NCBI RefSeq assembly: GCF_031450805.1
Contig: NZ_JARTVY010000001.1
Location: 2,604,001 to 2,668,000 of the forward strand
Length of the DNA stretch: 64,000 nucleotides
Source: Caballeronia sp031450805
GTDB lineage: Bacteria > Pseudomonadota > Gammaproteobacteria > Burkholderiales > Burkholderiaceae
Direction: 5' to 3'
Below the pieces are notes generated by a model, which was given only the letters and a program-made list of their open reading frames with translations, was not told where the DNA came from and searched no databases. Shown in pieces: positions 27,878-38,330 of this stretch (within the stretch, counting starts at the first letter, position 1; every line of letters begins with the position of its first letter). A program made the position numbers and the translations under genes.

Positions 27878-27913
27878 AAAAAGGCCTTCATCGTCGGACG
27901 AAGGCCTTTTTTA
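27878..27913 (+). terminator. Terminator after exbD
   Basis: 12-base stem (AAAAAGGCCTTC and its complement) followed by six T. It ends the tonB-exbBD unit. Confidence 0.88.
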
Positions 27914-27943
27914 TTGCGCGCTCGGCGCATTCGGGCGAGGCGA

Positions 27944-28063
27944 TTACTTGGGGCTCGAATAACCTGAACCCGCGGAATCGCCGCATGCGGCAGCCGTGTT
28001 GGACACGGACAGCGCGATCAGCCCTATCAGACTAACTATCAGAGTAGCCGTCAGTTTTCGCAT
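27944..28063 (-). CDS. 39-residue exported peptide
   Basis: MRKLTATLIVSLIGLIALSV is a typical signal peptide start, cut near NTAAA, leaving a mature peptide of about 14 residues (CGDSAGSGYSSPK). AAGGAG is 6 bases before the ATG, which is very good. A lipoprotein reading with lipidated cysteine (AAAC) is also conceivable, though the lipobox lacks the usual Leu. I recognise no family. Confidence 0.6.
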   Translation of the reverse strand: MRKLTATLIVSLIGLIALSVSNTAAACGDSAGSGYSSPK

Positions 28064-28193
28064 AAGAAGCTCCTTAGCGAAAGGAACCCCAATATAACGC
28101 CGGCATTTTCGCCGGACAAGATTTCGGCCGATTGAATATGTCCATCGCAAGCGCGCGCTTCAATGTCACAGACGATGCAGCGCGCCCCGGCGA

Positions 28194-29156
28194 TCAAACC
28201 GTTTCCTGTTCAGGCCGCTCGATGACAGGACATTCTCCGGGAAAGCGTCTGCCGTCATCGATCGACTCGACGAGAAAATCGACGAACGCGCGAATGGCCG
28301 GCACCATGCCCTGCCGCGACAAAAAGACCGCGTAGAGCTGCGGCGACGGAAACGTCCAGCCCGGCATCACCGGCGACAACTGGCCGCTTCGCAGCGGCGC
28401 GCCGTACATCATCTCCGGCAAGGCCGCGATGCCGACGCCGCGCATCACGGCTTCGCGGATCATCGACAGGTCGGCAGTGACGAGACGCGGCTCGTGCTCG
28501 TACTCGTGACGCGTGCCATCGGGCGCGATCAGGCGATACACATGCCGGCCGTCCGACGACGGCATGTCGAGCGTGTCGTATTGCGCGAGGTCCGCGACGG
28601 TCATCGGCGGCGCGTTCGGCTTCAGGAGCGACGGCGCGGCGACCAGCATCTGCTGCGTGCGCCACAGCGGACGCGCCACGACATTCGAACTCGCGGGCGC
28701 CTCGGACCGCACGCGCAACGCGACATCGATCGCGTCCTCGAAGAGATCGACGACGCGGTTCGTCACGCGCAGCACCACGCGAACCTCGGGATAGCGATGC
28801 ATGAAATCGGGCATGACCGAGGCAAGAAACGTCTGCGCGATGGTCACGGGCACGCTCACGCGCACCGTGCCGCGCGGCGAATCGCGCAGGCTCTGCACGA
28901 CGTTGACGGCCGCCTGCGCCTCGGCGAGCATCGCCTGACAATGCTGGTAGAAGAGCTGGCCCGCCTCGGTGAGCGCGAGCTTGCGCGTGGACCGCTGCAA
29001 GAGCCGCACCCCGAGCGACGCCTCCAGTTCCGACACGCGCCGTGACAGCCGCGACTTCGATATGCCCAGCACGCGTTCGGCTGCGGAAAATCCGCCGTGC
29101 TCGACCACGTGAGAGAAGTACATCAGATCGTTGAGGTCGTGCGAATCGGCTTTCAT
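28194..29156 (-). CDS. LysR-family transcriptional regulator
   Basis: 320 residues from the ATG at 29156. The first 65 residues are the winged helix-turn-helix (DLMYFSHVVEHGGFSAAERV, LGISKSRLSRRVSELEASLG), followed by the periplasmic-binding-protein-like effector domain (GTVRVSVPVTIAQTFL; EEIDDAVDVAL-like stretch). It is divergent from the pirin gene, so the 162-base gap probably contains its operator, with a T-N11-A motif not resolved. It most likely controls pirin and itself. Effector unknown. Confidence 0.92.
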   Translation of the reverse strand: MKADSHDLNDLMYFSHVVEHGGFSAAERVLGISKSRLSRRVSELEASLGVRLLQRSTRKLALTEAGQLFYQHCQAMLAEAQAAVNVVQSLRDSPRGTVRVSVPVTIAQTFLASVMPDFMHRYPEVRVVLRVTNRVVDLFEDAIDVALRVRSEAPASSNVVARPLWRTQQMLVAAPSLLKPNAPPMTVADLAQYDTLDMPSSDGRHVYRLIAPDGTRHEYEHEPRLVTADLSMIREAVMRGVGIAALPEMMYGAPLRSGQLSPVMPGWTFPSPQLYAVFLSRQGMVPAIRAFVDFLVESIDDGRRFPGECPVIERPEQETV

Positions 29157-29318
29157 TTTCGGTAGTCGGTTTCTGTCGTCGGCCAAGGCCGTTGTTTATC
29201 GCAGCAGGACAATGCATTGCGCCGCAGCGTCTTTTACCGCCAAATACGGGCCATATAATAGCTCCATCGTTCCAAATTTAGCGCCATTCCCCTATTGGCG
29301 ACGCGAGGCCAGAACACC

Positions 29319-30185
29319 ATGAGCCGCACCATTTCCAGCATCATTCCCGCGACCCGCACCGTTGAAGGCGGCGGGTTCGTCGTGCATCGCCCGTTTCCGA
29401 CCCGCCTTTTGATGGACTTCGACCCGTTCCTGCTGCTCGACGAAATGGGTCCGGTCGACTACGCGCCCGGCGAAGCGAAGGGCGCGCCCGATCATCCGCA
29501 TCGCGGCTTCGAAACCGTGACGTACATGCTCGAGGGCGAATTCGGCCACAAGGACTCCGCCGGGCATTCCGGCACGCTGCGCCCCGGCGATGTTCAATGG
29601 ATGACGGCGGGCGCGGGCGTCGTGCACAGCGAGATGCCGGGCGAAGCGTTCACCCAGCGCGGCGGGCGCGTTCACGGCGTGCAACTGTGGGTGAACCTGC
29701 CGCAGCGTGACAAGATGATCCCGCCGCAGTATCAGGAGATTCCGTCGGAACGCATTCCGGTGGCCACGAGCGAAGACGGCAAGGTGCAGGTGAAGGTCAT
29801 CGCCGGCGAAGCGCTCGGCGTCCGAGCTGCCATCGAAACGCGCACGCCCATCCTGTACCAGCACTTTTCGCTGCAGCCGGGCGCGAAGATCGAGCATCGC
29901 GTGCCGCGCGACTTCCGCGTGTTCGCGTATGCGCTGTCGGGCACCGCGCTGCACGGCCCGCAAGCGCAACCGGTCCGCGCGCAACAGATGGTCATTTTCC
30001 GCGACGACGCCGACACGATCACCCTCGCCGCCGGCGACGAGCCCGTCGAACTGCTCTTGCTCGGCGGCGTCCCGCTGAAGGAGCCGGTCGTGCGTTACGG
30101 TCCGTTCGTGATGAACACGGAAGAGGAGATTCGTCAGGCGGTGATCGACTATCAGTCCGGCCGGATGGGCGCCATCACGCACTGA
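29319..30185 (+). CDS. Pirin family protein (bicupin)
   Basis: 288 residues. The N-terminal cupin contains the metal-ligand block DHPHRGFETVTYMLEGEFGH and HSGTLRPGDVQWMTAGAGVV, then HSEMPGEAF, as in pirins such as YhaK/YhhW, which can act as quercetin 2,3-dioxygenases or redox sensors. The ATG at 29319 is supported by the family start. A long terminator follows. Pirin next to a divergent LysR gene is a common layout in Burkholderia. Confidence 0.93.
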   Translation: MSRTISSIIPATRTVEGGGFVVHRPFPTRLLMDFDPFLLLDEMGPVDYAPGEAKGAPDHPHRGFETVTYMLEGEFGHKDSAGHSGTLRPGDVQWMTAGAGVVHSEMPGEAFTQRGGRVHGVQLWVNLPQRDKMIPPQYQEIPSERIPVATSEDGKVQVKVIAGEALGVRAAIETRTPILYQHFSLQPGAKIEHRVPRDFRVFAYALSGTALHGPQAQPVRAQQMVIFRDDADTITLAAGDEPVELLLLGGVPLKEPVVRYGPFVMNTEEEIRQAVIDYQSGRMGAITH

Positions 30186-30196
30186 TCGAAAGCGCA

Positions 30197-30262
30197 AAAC
30201 GGCGCGGCACGAACGGGCACATTGCGTCACAATGACCGTTCGTCCCGCGCCGTTTCTTTTTG
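30197..30262 (+). terminator. Long hairpin terminator after the pirin gene
   Basis: AAACGGCGCGG and CCGCGCCGTTT form the base, CGAACGG and CCGTTCG extend the stem, and TTTCTTTTTG follows. The hairpin overlaps the upstream region of the OsmC gene, whose ribosome binding site is about 30 bases beyond. Confidence 0.75.
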
Positions 30263-30297
30263 TCCGGCGCGTCCGTTCCCTTCTCGAGGAAAAGCGC

Positions 30298-30696
30298 ATG
30301 TCCGCTCCTGTCGTGACCGCCGTCATCGGCGAGGCTGAATATCGAACGCGTCTCGAAGACGGCACGCACACCTGGCACGCCGATGAACCGGCCAGCCTCG
30401 GCGGCGCGGACTCGGCACCGCAGCCGGCTGCGCTGCTGCTGTCGAGCCTGGGCGCGTGCACCTCGATCACGCTGAAGATGTACGCGAAGCGCAAAGGCTG
30501 GGCGCTCGATTCCGTAGAGGTGGCGCTGTCGATGAAAAGCACGGACGGCGGCACGGTCATCGACCGTCGAATCACCGTTGCGGGCGCGCTCGACACCGAG
30601 CAGCGGGAACGGCTATTGCAAATCGCCAACGCGTGCCCGATGCACAAGGTCCTCTCTGGCGCGATCCACATCGAGTCTGAACTAGCCGAAGTCTGA
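30298..30696 (+). CDS. OsmC family protein
   Basis: 132 residues. The pattern SLGGADSAPQPAALLLSSLG, ACTSITLKMYAKRKGW and ANACPMHKVLSGAIH gives the two conserved cysteines (ACTS and NACP) of OsmC/Ohr-like thiol peroxidases. It would detoxify organic hydroperoxides or act as a stress protein; the Ohr-type EXXXR details were not checked. GAGGA is 6 bases before the ATG at 30298. Confidence 0.9.
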   Translation: MSAPVVTAVIGEAEYRTRLEDGTHTWHADEPASLGGADSAPQPAALLLSSLGACTSITLKMYAKRKGWALDSVEVALSMKSTDGGTVIDRRITVAGALDTEQRERLLQIANACPMHKVLSGAIHIESELAEV

Positions 30697-30738
30697 CGGC
30701 CTGCCATCGGCATCACGAACGTCCAAGGAAACGTCGTC

Positions 30739-31227
30739 TTGAATTTTGAACACCTGATCCAGATCAACGATCCGCACAACCCGCTCGTCGCATCCCTGAC
30801 GCGCGAGCAGTTGTGGGAAGGCCTCGTGCTGCGCGCCGAGCAGCCGCAGTTGTTCGTGCTGGGCCTCGATAGCTGCGCCATCCTTTCGCGCGACGGCGAC
30901 GTCATGGAGCGCGAACTGCATTACGGGCAGGCCGTCGTGCGAGACCGCGTGACGCTCTATCCGAACGACAGCGTGCGCTACGACATCCTGCCGACTGCGG
31001 AGCACGTCGGCGGCTCGCTGACTATGGCCATCGAACAGCCGGATGCGCTTCAGCTCTTCTTGCGCTTCACCTACAGCACGACGCTGCCGGAGAACGACCA
31101 TCCGACGCCTGATGAACGACAGACGCAGGAGATCGTCAAGTCGGCGTATCGCGAGTCGGATATCGATACCGTTCGGCTGATTCGCCAGTACGCACACGGC
31201 CGCACCGGCGAAAGCCCGCTGCACTGA
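30739..31227 (+). CDS. AtaL-like (DUF1857) SRPBCC family protein
   Basis: 162 residues from a TTG start with AAGGA 10 bases upstream. The start NFEHLIQINDPHNPLVASL and the ELHYGQAVVRDRVTLYPNDS segment match AtaL-like proteins, small helix-grip folds that bind hydrophobic ligands; the fungal counterparts act in alkaloid assembly. The bacterial role is unknown. It follows the OsmC gene at 42 bases, so cotranscription is likely. Confidence 0.75.
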   Translation: MNFEHLIQINDPHNPLVASLTREQLWEGLVLRAEQPQLFVLGLDSCAILSRDGDVMERELHYGQAVVRDRVTLYPNDSVRYDILPTAEHVGGSLTMAIEQPDALQLFLRFTYSTTLPENDHPTPDERQTQEIVKSAYRESDIDTVRLIRQYAHGRTGESPLH

Positions 31228-31281
31228 GCACATGAAGCGCGGCTATCGAAAGTCGCGCTTCCATCGGAAAGTCTGCTTGCA

Positions 31282-31300
31282 AATAGGAATCGTTATCATT
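31282..31300 (+). promoter_or_regulatory. Fur box before hemP
   Basis: AATAGGAATCGTTATCATT matches the 7-1-7 Fur site at about 10 of 14 positions with a near-perfect right half. TTGCAA (31277-31282) and TACTAT (31301-31306) may be the -35 and -10 of hemP, with the box between. Confidence 0.65.
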
Positions 31301-31343
31301 TACTATAGATCCATCGAATCAACGAACGCACTCTCTCACCGAC

Positions 31344-31577
31344 ATGACCGACACGCTGCGATCCTCCACGCTCAGGCTGCGCCGTCCGGCTGTTCGCGAC
31401 GCGGCCATTACCCGCCTGAAGGCGGCGACCCCCGCTCCTGCAGCTGATGCGAACGCCGAGCGGTCGCTGCGCAGCGATACGCTGCTGCAGGGGCGCAGTC
31501 ACATCGCCATCATGCATAACGGGGAGACTTATCAGTTGCGCGCGACGCGTCTGGGGAAACTCATCCTGACGAAGTAG
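31344..31577 (+). CDS. hemP: Hemin uptake protein HemP
   Basis: 77 residues. Residues 44-77 (SLRSDTLLQGRSHIAIMHNG, ETYQLRATRLGKLILTK) are the HemP core. In related Burkholderia this small protein is needed for expression of the heme receptor gene hmuR, acting as an activator. Here the usual hmu heme genes do not follow, so hemP stands alone before a terminator. The Fur box upstream fits iron repression. The N-terminal 40 residues are variable. Confidence 0.88.
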   Translation: MTDTLRSSTLRLRRPAVRDAAITRLKAATPAPAADANAERSLRSDTLLQGRSHIAIMHNGETYQLRATRLGKLILTK

Positions 31578-31769
31578 CGCAAGGAACGCTGTACGTACCG
31601 TGTATTGTGGGGACCACCTCGCCAGGAGGTGTTTGGCCTTAGCCAGCAAGGACGACTTGCACGCGAGAATTTAGACCCCTTCGTGCAAACACCAGCCAGT
31701 CGTCGATAGCCAGCGAAGCCGTTTTTTTGGTTCCTGCCGGATGTGCCCGCATTCTTCATGCGGAAAAAA

Positions 31770-31804
31770 AAACGGCACGCTTTCCTGATGAAAGCGTGCC
31801 GTTT
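31770..31804. terminator. Bidirectional terminator between hemP and the ftr operon
   Basis: Perfect 15-base stem (AAACGGCACGCTTTC and its complement) around 5 bases. On the minus strand it runs straight into nine T, marking the end of the ftr-glcG-like unit. Confidence 0.88.
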
Positions 31805-31848
31805 CCTTTGGCGATGAACGCCTGACACGTTCTGCTCAGGCGCTCTCC

Positions 31849-32262
31849 TCAGGCGCTCTCGATCCCCAGCGCGGCGATACCCGCGCGCGCGATCTGCGCA
31901 TCCTGATCCGACTTCACGCCCGATACCCCCACCGCCCCGACGATATCCGCGCCGACGAAAATCGGCACGCCGCCTTCGAGCATCGCGGTCATCGGTGCGG
32001 ACAGGAACGCGGTGCGGCCTTGCTTGATCGTGTCCTCGTAGGCTTTCGTCTCGCGGCGGCCGAGGACGGCGGTCCGCGCCTTGCCCGTCGCCATCTCGAC
32101 CGTGCTCGCGCCCGCCCCGTCCAGCCGGTGCAGATGCAGCAGATGCCCGCCTTCATCGACGATGGCGATCGTCACGTTCCACTGATGCTGTTTCGCGAAA
32201 GCCTCGGCGGCGGCGGCCATGGCGGTGACATCATCGTCGGTCAGTACGGGTTTCGTTCTCAT
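31849..32262 (-). CDS. GlcG/HbpS-like protein
   Basis: 137 residues. DGAGASTVEMATGKARTAV, YEDTIKQGRTAFLSAP and VGADIVGAVGVSGVKSDQDA are the core of the GlcG/HbpS fold. HbpS of Streptomyces binds heme and iron outside the cell; GlcG of unknown role lies in glycolate operons. This copy has no signal peptide. It starts 18 bases after ftrD in the same direction and ahead of the shared terminator, so it is probably part of the ferrous iron operon. Confidence 0.87.
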   Translation of the reverse strand: MRTKPVLTDDDVTAMAAAAEAFAKQHQWNVTIAIVDEGGHLLHLHRLDGAGASTVEMATGKARTAVLGRRETKAYEDTIKQGRTAFLSAPMTAMLEGGVPIFVGADIVGAVGVSGVKSDQDAQIARAGIAALGIESA

Positions 32263-32280
32263 GGCGCACTCGCGGTCCGG

Positions 32281-33696
32281 TTAGCGTGAAAAGCCCCAGA
32301 ACATCAAATACCACGCGCTGTCCGCAACGGCCAGCGCTGCCACGAACCATAACATTGCAGCGAAGCGGGGAACAGTCGCCGCGGCATAGCGGCCGGTCAC
32401 GCGCCAGGCGAGCCACGCGCTCCATACATTCGCGATGCCGAGCAGCCCGAGGCGCAAGCCCGTGACCCACCACAGCGGCACGTGCTCCGCGCGCAGCAGC
32501 GAGACGGTCGTCGCGGAAAGGCCGAGAAACACGCCGACGCCCGCAATCGGAATCAGCGCGAGCGCCAGATGATGCAGCCGCTTCGCGCTGCCCCCGCCGA
32601 GCATGCGCGCGCCACCGGCGAGAAGCGCGAGCAGCGCCGTGCCGTAGACGAGCCCCGTCGCGACGATATAACCGATGACCAGCGTGCCGTCGAGCCACGA
32701 AAAGACGTCGTTCTGCTCCGGATAGTTCGTGAACAGGAACCACGGCGCGTTCGCTTCGAGCGGCCAGAGAATGTTGTGGTCGATCAGCCAGCCCGCGCAG
32801 AACTGCTTCAGATCGACGAACCACGTGCTCACGGTCCAGTGAAAAGCCCCGATGGCGATGCCCAGCAGCCCATAGAGAATGAGCGCGGTATCCCAGGGAT
32901 TCGCCGCCCTGTCGCCGAGATTCACGACTTCCTCGGCGGGCGAGCGCCACGACAGCGCAATAGCGTCGCGGTGACCGCTGCATCGTCCGCACATGTGGCA
33001 GTCGGCGGCGCCCTTCATGTTGCGCAGCGGCACGAGCGGCGCGCAGTTGATCGGAATCACGCGATGCCCGTGCTCGCCCTTCGTGTACGAGCGCCGCCAG
33101 GCGTCTTCGTCGACCTTGTAGTGAAACGGCGCCAGGCGCGAAAGCAGCGAGAACACGCCGTTCACCGGGCACAAATACTTGCACCACACGCGCTTCTCGC
33201 GGCCGTACAGCGCGCCGATGACCATGGCCGCAACCGTCGATCCGCCGAGCACGAGCAGCACGGCCTTCGGATACTGGTAGACGCTGACCATCTGGCCGTA
33301 GATTGTCGTGAGGCCGAACGCGACGAAAGGCCAGCCGCCCCAGCGCATCCAGCGCGGAATGGCGCGGCCGCGCCCGAAACGGCTCGCGAACTCCGTCAGC
33401 GCGCCTTCGGGACACAGCACGCCGCACCACACGCGGCCGAGCATCACCATCGACAGCAGCACGAACGGCCACCAGATGCCCCAGAACACGAACTGCGCCG
33501 CGAGCGTGAGGTTGTTCCAGAGATGCGCCGAGCCGTCGGGCAGCGGCATCACGGCGGGAACGAGAATCAGAAAAGCGTACACGGCCACCACGAACCACTG
33601 AATTGCGCGGATCGTGCTGCCGTGACGTTGCATCCATTGGCCGGCTTGCTGAAGCCGGCTAGGGACTCGCACACCTAATTGCATCTGGGAGCTCAT
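32281..33696 (-). CDS. ftrD: FtrD polyferredoxin-like membrane protein
   Basis: 471 residues with about ten membrane segments and NosR/NapH-type cysteine motifs: VWCGVLCPEGAL, CKYLCPVNG, and CHMCGRCSGHRD. In Bordetella and Burkholderia FtrABCD, FtrD is the electron-transfer partner that probably recycles the oxidase activity of FtrA/FtrB during ferrous iron import. The start at 33696 overlaps the ftrC stop by 4 bases (ATGA). A frame-open upstream extension exists but is shadowed by ftrC. Confidence 0.9.
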   Translation of the reverse strand: MSSQMQLGVRVPSRLQQAGQWMQRHGSTIRAIQWFVVAVYAFLILVPAVMPLPDGSAHLWNNLTLAAQFVFWGIWWPFVLLSMVMLGRVWCGVLCPEGALTEFASRFGRGRAIPRWMRWGGWPFVAFGLTTIYGQMVSVYQYPKAVLLVLGGSTVAAMVIGALYGREKRVWCKYLCPVNGVFSLLSRLAPFHYKVDEDAWRRSYTKGEHGHRVIPINCAPLVPLRNMKGAADCHMCGRCSGHRDAIALSWRSPAEEVVNLGDRAANPWDTALILYGLLGIAIGAFHWTVSTWFVDLKQFCAGWLIDHNILWPLEANAPWFLFTNYPEQNDVFSWLDGTLVIGYIVATGLVYGTALLALLAGGARMLGGGSAKRLHHLALALIPIAGVGVFLGLSATTVSLLRAEHVPLWWVTGLRLGLLGIANVWSAWLAWRVTGRYAAATVPRFAAMLWFVAALAVADSAWYLMFWGFSR

Positions 33697-34544
33697 GCTG
33701 GGCGGCCAGCCGCCTTCTGCTTTTGCGCCATCTGATTGTTGGAGCGGCGCATCAGCAGATAGATGACGATCCAGTACACCGCATAAGCGACGAGATTCAT
33801 GCCGGCGGGATGCGCACGATAACCGGTAAGCGTCGCGACGAGCGAGCCGAAGGTGGTGGAATCGTCGAGCAGCGCGGACGTATTCCACACCTGATTGACG
33901 ATCACCGGCAGCACTTCCATGTCGATCAGCTTGTCGACGCCCGTTTCGAAGAGACCGGCGGCGAGAAACAGCAGCATGATCTCGGTGACGCGGAAGAACG
34001 AGCGCCACGAGAAGACCTTGCCGCCGAGCTGGAGCACGTAGAACGTGAGCAGCGCGAGCCCGAAGCCGATGACGATCGCCACGTACTGCGACGCCGGCAC
34101 GTGACCCGACTGCCCGAAGCCGACGCCATACAGGAACACGGCCGTTTCGCTGCCTTCACGCGCGATCGCAAGCGCGACCAGCAGCGCGATGCCCCACCAG
34201 TGCCCGTCCTGCGTGGTCCTTTTCAGCGACGTTTCCATGTCGCGCTTGAGCGTGCGGCCGTGCCGCTTCATCCACAGCACCATCTGGACGATCAGCACGC
34301 ACGCGATCAGCACCATGCCGGTCTGGAAGTAATCCTGCGCATTGCCCGACAGCACTTCGGTGAAACCGATAAGCGCCGCGCCGAGCGCGATCGCCGCCAG
34401 CAGCCCGGCCGCGACGCCGAACCACAGGTAAGGCAGGCCGCGGCGCGCCTGATGATCGCCGTTCTTGAGCCACGCATGCAGGATGCCGACGACCAGCAGC
34501 GCCTCGACGCTTTCCCGCCAAACGATGAAAAGGACCTGCCCCAT
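33693..34544 (-). CDS. ftrC: FTR1-family iron permease FtrC
   Basis: 283 residues with seven membrane segments. The two iron-binding REXXE motifs are visible: VWRESVEALLVVG at the N-terminus and IAREGSETAVFLYG in the middle. It imports iron across the inner membrane after oxidation to Fe(III). The ATG at 34544 is preceded by a perfect AGGAGGTG. It is the third gene of the ftrABCD set. Confidence 0.95.
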   Translation of the reverse strand: MGQVLFIVWRESVEALLVVGILHAWLKNGDHQARRGLPYLWFGVAAGLLAAIALGAALIGFTEVLSGNAQDYFQTGMVLIACVLIVQMVLWMKRHGRTLKRDMETSLKRTTQDGHWWGIALLVALAIAREGSETAVFLYGVGFGQSGHVPASQYVAIVIGFGLALLTFYVLQLGGKVFSWRSFFRVTEIMLLFLAAGLFETGVDKLIDMEVLPVIVNQVWNTSALLDDSTTFGSLVATLTGYRAHPAGMNLVAYAVYWIVIYLLMRRSNNQMAQKQKAAGRPA

Positions 34545-34607
34545 AACGCACACCTCCTGCGGTTCTGCTTCACTACCGCCGCGCGATCGCACCGCGCGGC
34601 AGGAACA

Positions 34608-34952
34608 TCACTTCGCGACGATGACGCCTTGCGCCGTCTGGTGGAAATCGTCGAAGAACTTGTACTCGCCCGGATCGAGCGGCGCGATCACGACGAACGA
34701 ATCCGCGCCGGGCGCAAGGACCTTTTCCTTGCGCAACTGCACGCTCTCGAATTCGGCGGCGCCCTTGCCGACGTTGTGCACCTCGATCTTGATGCGCTGC
34801 CCCGCCGGCACTTCGATGCGCGCCGGGTTCAGCTTGCCGTCGTTCATTTCGAGCTTGAACGTCGGGAGATCGGCGGCCTGCGCGACACCGGCGCTCGCGC
34901 CGGCAATCAACGTGGACAACGCCAGTGCAACAACCTGCCTGTTGAATTTCAT
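34608..34952 (-). CDS. ftrB: Periplasmic cupredoxin-like protein FtrB
   Basis: 114 residues with a signal peptide (VALALSTLIAGASAGVAQA, cut before ADLPTF). The remainder is a cupredoxin fold (LEMNDGKLNPARIEVPAGQR ... PGEYKFFDDFHQTAQGVIVAK). FtrB works with FtrA and FtrC in ferrous iron uptake, possibly as iron oxidase; canonical copper ligands are incomplete, with only one cysteine-free set of Asp/His/Met visible. It lies 53 bases after ftrA and 63 before ftrC. Confidence 0.9.
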   Translation of the reverse strand: MKFNRQVVALALSTLIAGASAGVAQAADLPTFKLEMNDGKLNPARIEVPAGQRIKIEVHNVGKGAAEFESVQLRKEKVLAPGADSFVVIAPLDPGEYKFFDDFHQTAQGVIVAK

Positions 34953-35005
34953 GCGTACTTCCTGGAGAAGAACGCGCCCGGCTCACGCGCGCGGGCGCTC
35001 GATAC

Positions 35006-35551
35006 TCAATACCCGCCCTTCTTGCCGATGCCCGCGAACGGGAAGTCGTATTCGATCGTGTACGGCTTGAACCACGGGCCGACGCCGGTTTCCTTGTCGG
35101 TGTGGCGACCGAACGCCATATGGCCGGTTTCCGTCGGCGGCGAGATGTGCAGCTTCAGGTGATACTTGCCCGGACCGAAGAGCTTGACGTTGTCGCCGTA
35201 ATGCGGGCCGTCGCTTGCGACCATCGCCATCAGGTCGCCCTTGACCGTCTGCGTCGTCCCGACCTTCGAGAGTTCGTACGTGATGTTGAGGTACGGCATC
35301 CAGTCGCCTTCCGCGAAACCGGTCGGATTGTTCTTGACCGCGTGGATGTCCGCTTCGAGGTGGATGTCCGAATCCGACGCCTTGCGCATCATGCCTTCCG
35401 GCGACATCGTGATCGGCTGCAGATAGACGGCGCCCACTTCCATGCCGCCTTCGATGTGCTGCTTTCCGATCGGATACTCGGCAGCGGAGGCCGCCATCAT
35501 CGCCGTGAGACCAGCGGCGGCGACAAGGCCGCGCATCAACGTAGAACCCAT
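35006..35551 (-). CDS. ftrA: P19-type periplasmic iron-binding protein FtrA
   Basis: 181 residues with a signal peptide cut after MMAASAA (before EYPIGKQ). The remainder resembles the P19/Tpd/FetP family, with the iron- and copper-binding Met/His region (GGMEVGAVYLQPITMSPEGM and GHMAFGRHTDKETGVGPW). It captures ferrous iron for passage through the FtrC permease. It is the first gene of the operon, with a weak Fur-like site about 95 bases upstream. Confidence 0.92.
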   Translation of the reverse strand: MGSTLMRGLVAAAGLTAMMAASAAEYPIGKQHIEGGMEVGAVYLQPITMSPEGMMRKASDSDIHLEADIHAVKNNPTGFAEGDWMPYLNITYELSKVGTTQTVKGDLMAMVASDGPHYGDNVKLFGPGKYHLKLHISPPTETGHMAFGRHTDKETGVGPWFKPYTIEYDFPFAGIGKKGGY

Positions 35552-35645
35552 CAGATACTCCTTCTTTTTATGGACCGGCCCGCGCTTCGAAGCCGCCGCG
35601 CGGCCACGCTACAAAACGGCCGATTACCCCGCTACCGTGAACGGT

Positions 35646-35664
35646 AATACGAACCATTCTCAAT
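35646..35664 (-). promoter_or_regulatory. Weak Fur-like site before ftrA
   Basis: AATACGAACCATTCTCAAT matches the 7-1-7 Fur model at about 9 of 14 positions, mostly in one half (ATTCTCA). The position fits an iron-repressed ftr operon. Confidence 0.4.
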
Positions 35665-35758
35665 GTTCGTCAGTTTAGCATCGTTCGGTGGGCGCAACAA
35701 TTTGAACCGGCTTACAAACCCAGTCGCGGTAAGGCTTTTCGGGCGGAGGAAAGCAGCA

Positions 35759-35786
35759 AGAAAAACGGCGAACCGAAGGTTCGCCG
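35759..35786 (-). terminator. Terminator of uvrB
   Basis: Nine-base stem (CGGCGAACC and its complement) with a 3-base loop, followed on the minus strand by TTTTTCTTGC, 31 bases beyond the uvrB stop. Confidence 0.8.
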
Positions 35787-35816
35787 CCTGTCGATGCCGC
35801 AACGCCGCGCCGGGCG

Positions 35817-37913
<2,097 letters not shown>

Positions 37914-38330
37914 GGGTACGAGAGTCTTCGCCGGGGCAAACACTTATTCTAGCGGCTGCCGCAAAACTGGCGCAGCGCCCGGGCGTGGGCGAAATCGGGC
38001 GCGGCATCCCTGCTGTGCGGCGTGACCGCGCGTCGTGTTCAGCACATTGGGCTCGCTCGCGCGATCTCAAGCGCCGCAAGGCGGCTCGCGGCAATTTTCG
38101 GCGAGCCGGCCGGTAAAAAGCGCGCAATCGCGCTGCCCGCCGACGAAACCGGAGCGGGATTCGCTACAATGTGCGACTGGGCCAGGCGGCGCGAAACGAG
38201 GTTCCACGGCCTTTCGCCCCGCCGACGCCCGCGCCTGAGCCAGCTTTCCGGCCATCGAGGCGCGACGCGGTCGAGAAACTTCGCCGTCCGCACTCCCTGC
38301 CGCACGTCCTTTCCTCACTGCCGATAGATC
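37914..38330. other. Divergent region between uvrB and the aminotransferase gene
   Basis: 417 bases without a supported gene. It must contain both promoters. A TACAAT box is at 38165-38170, but the -35 hexamer is unclear. An SOS (LexA) box for uvrB was looked for and not found. Confidence 0.5.
38165..38170 (+). promoter_or_regulatory. Probable -10 of the aminotransferase gene
   Basis: TACAAT, 160 bases before the ATG. The spacing implies a long leader. No convincing -35 hexamer. Confidence 0.35.

Noticed and set aside
37914..38330. LexA box before uvrB
   Set aside because: No CTGT-N8-ACAG sequence is seen in the uvrB upstream region.
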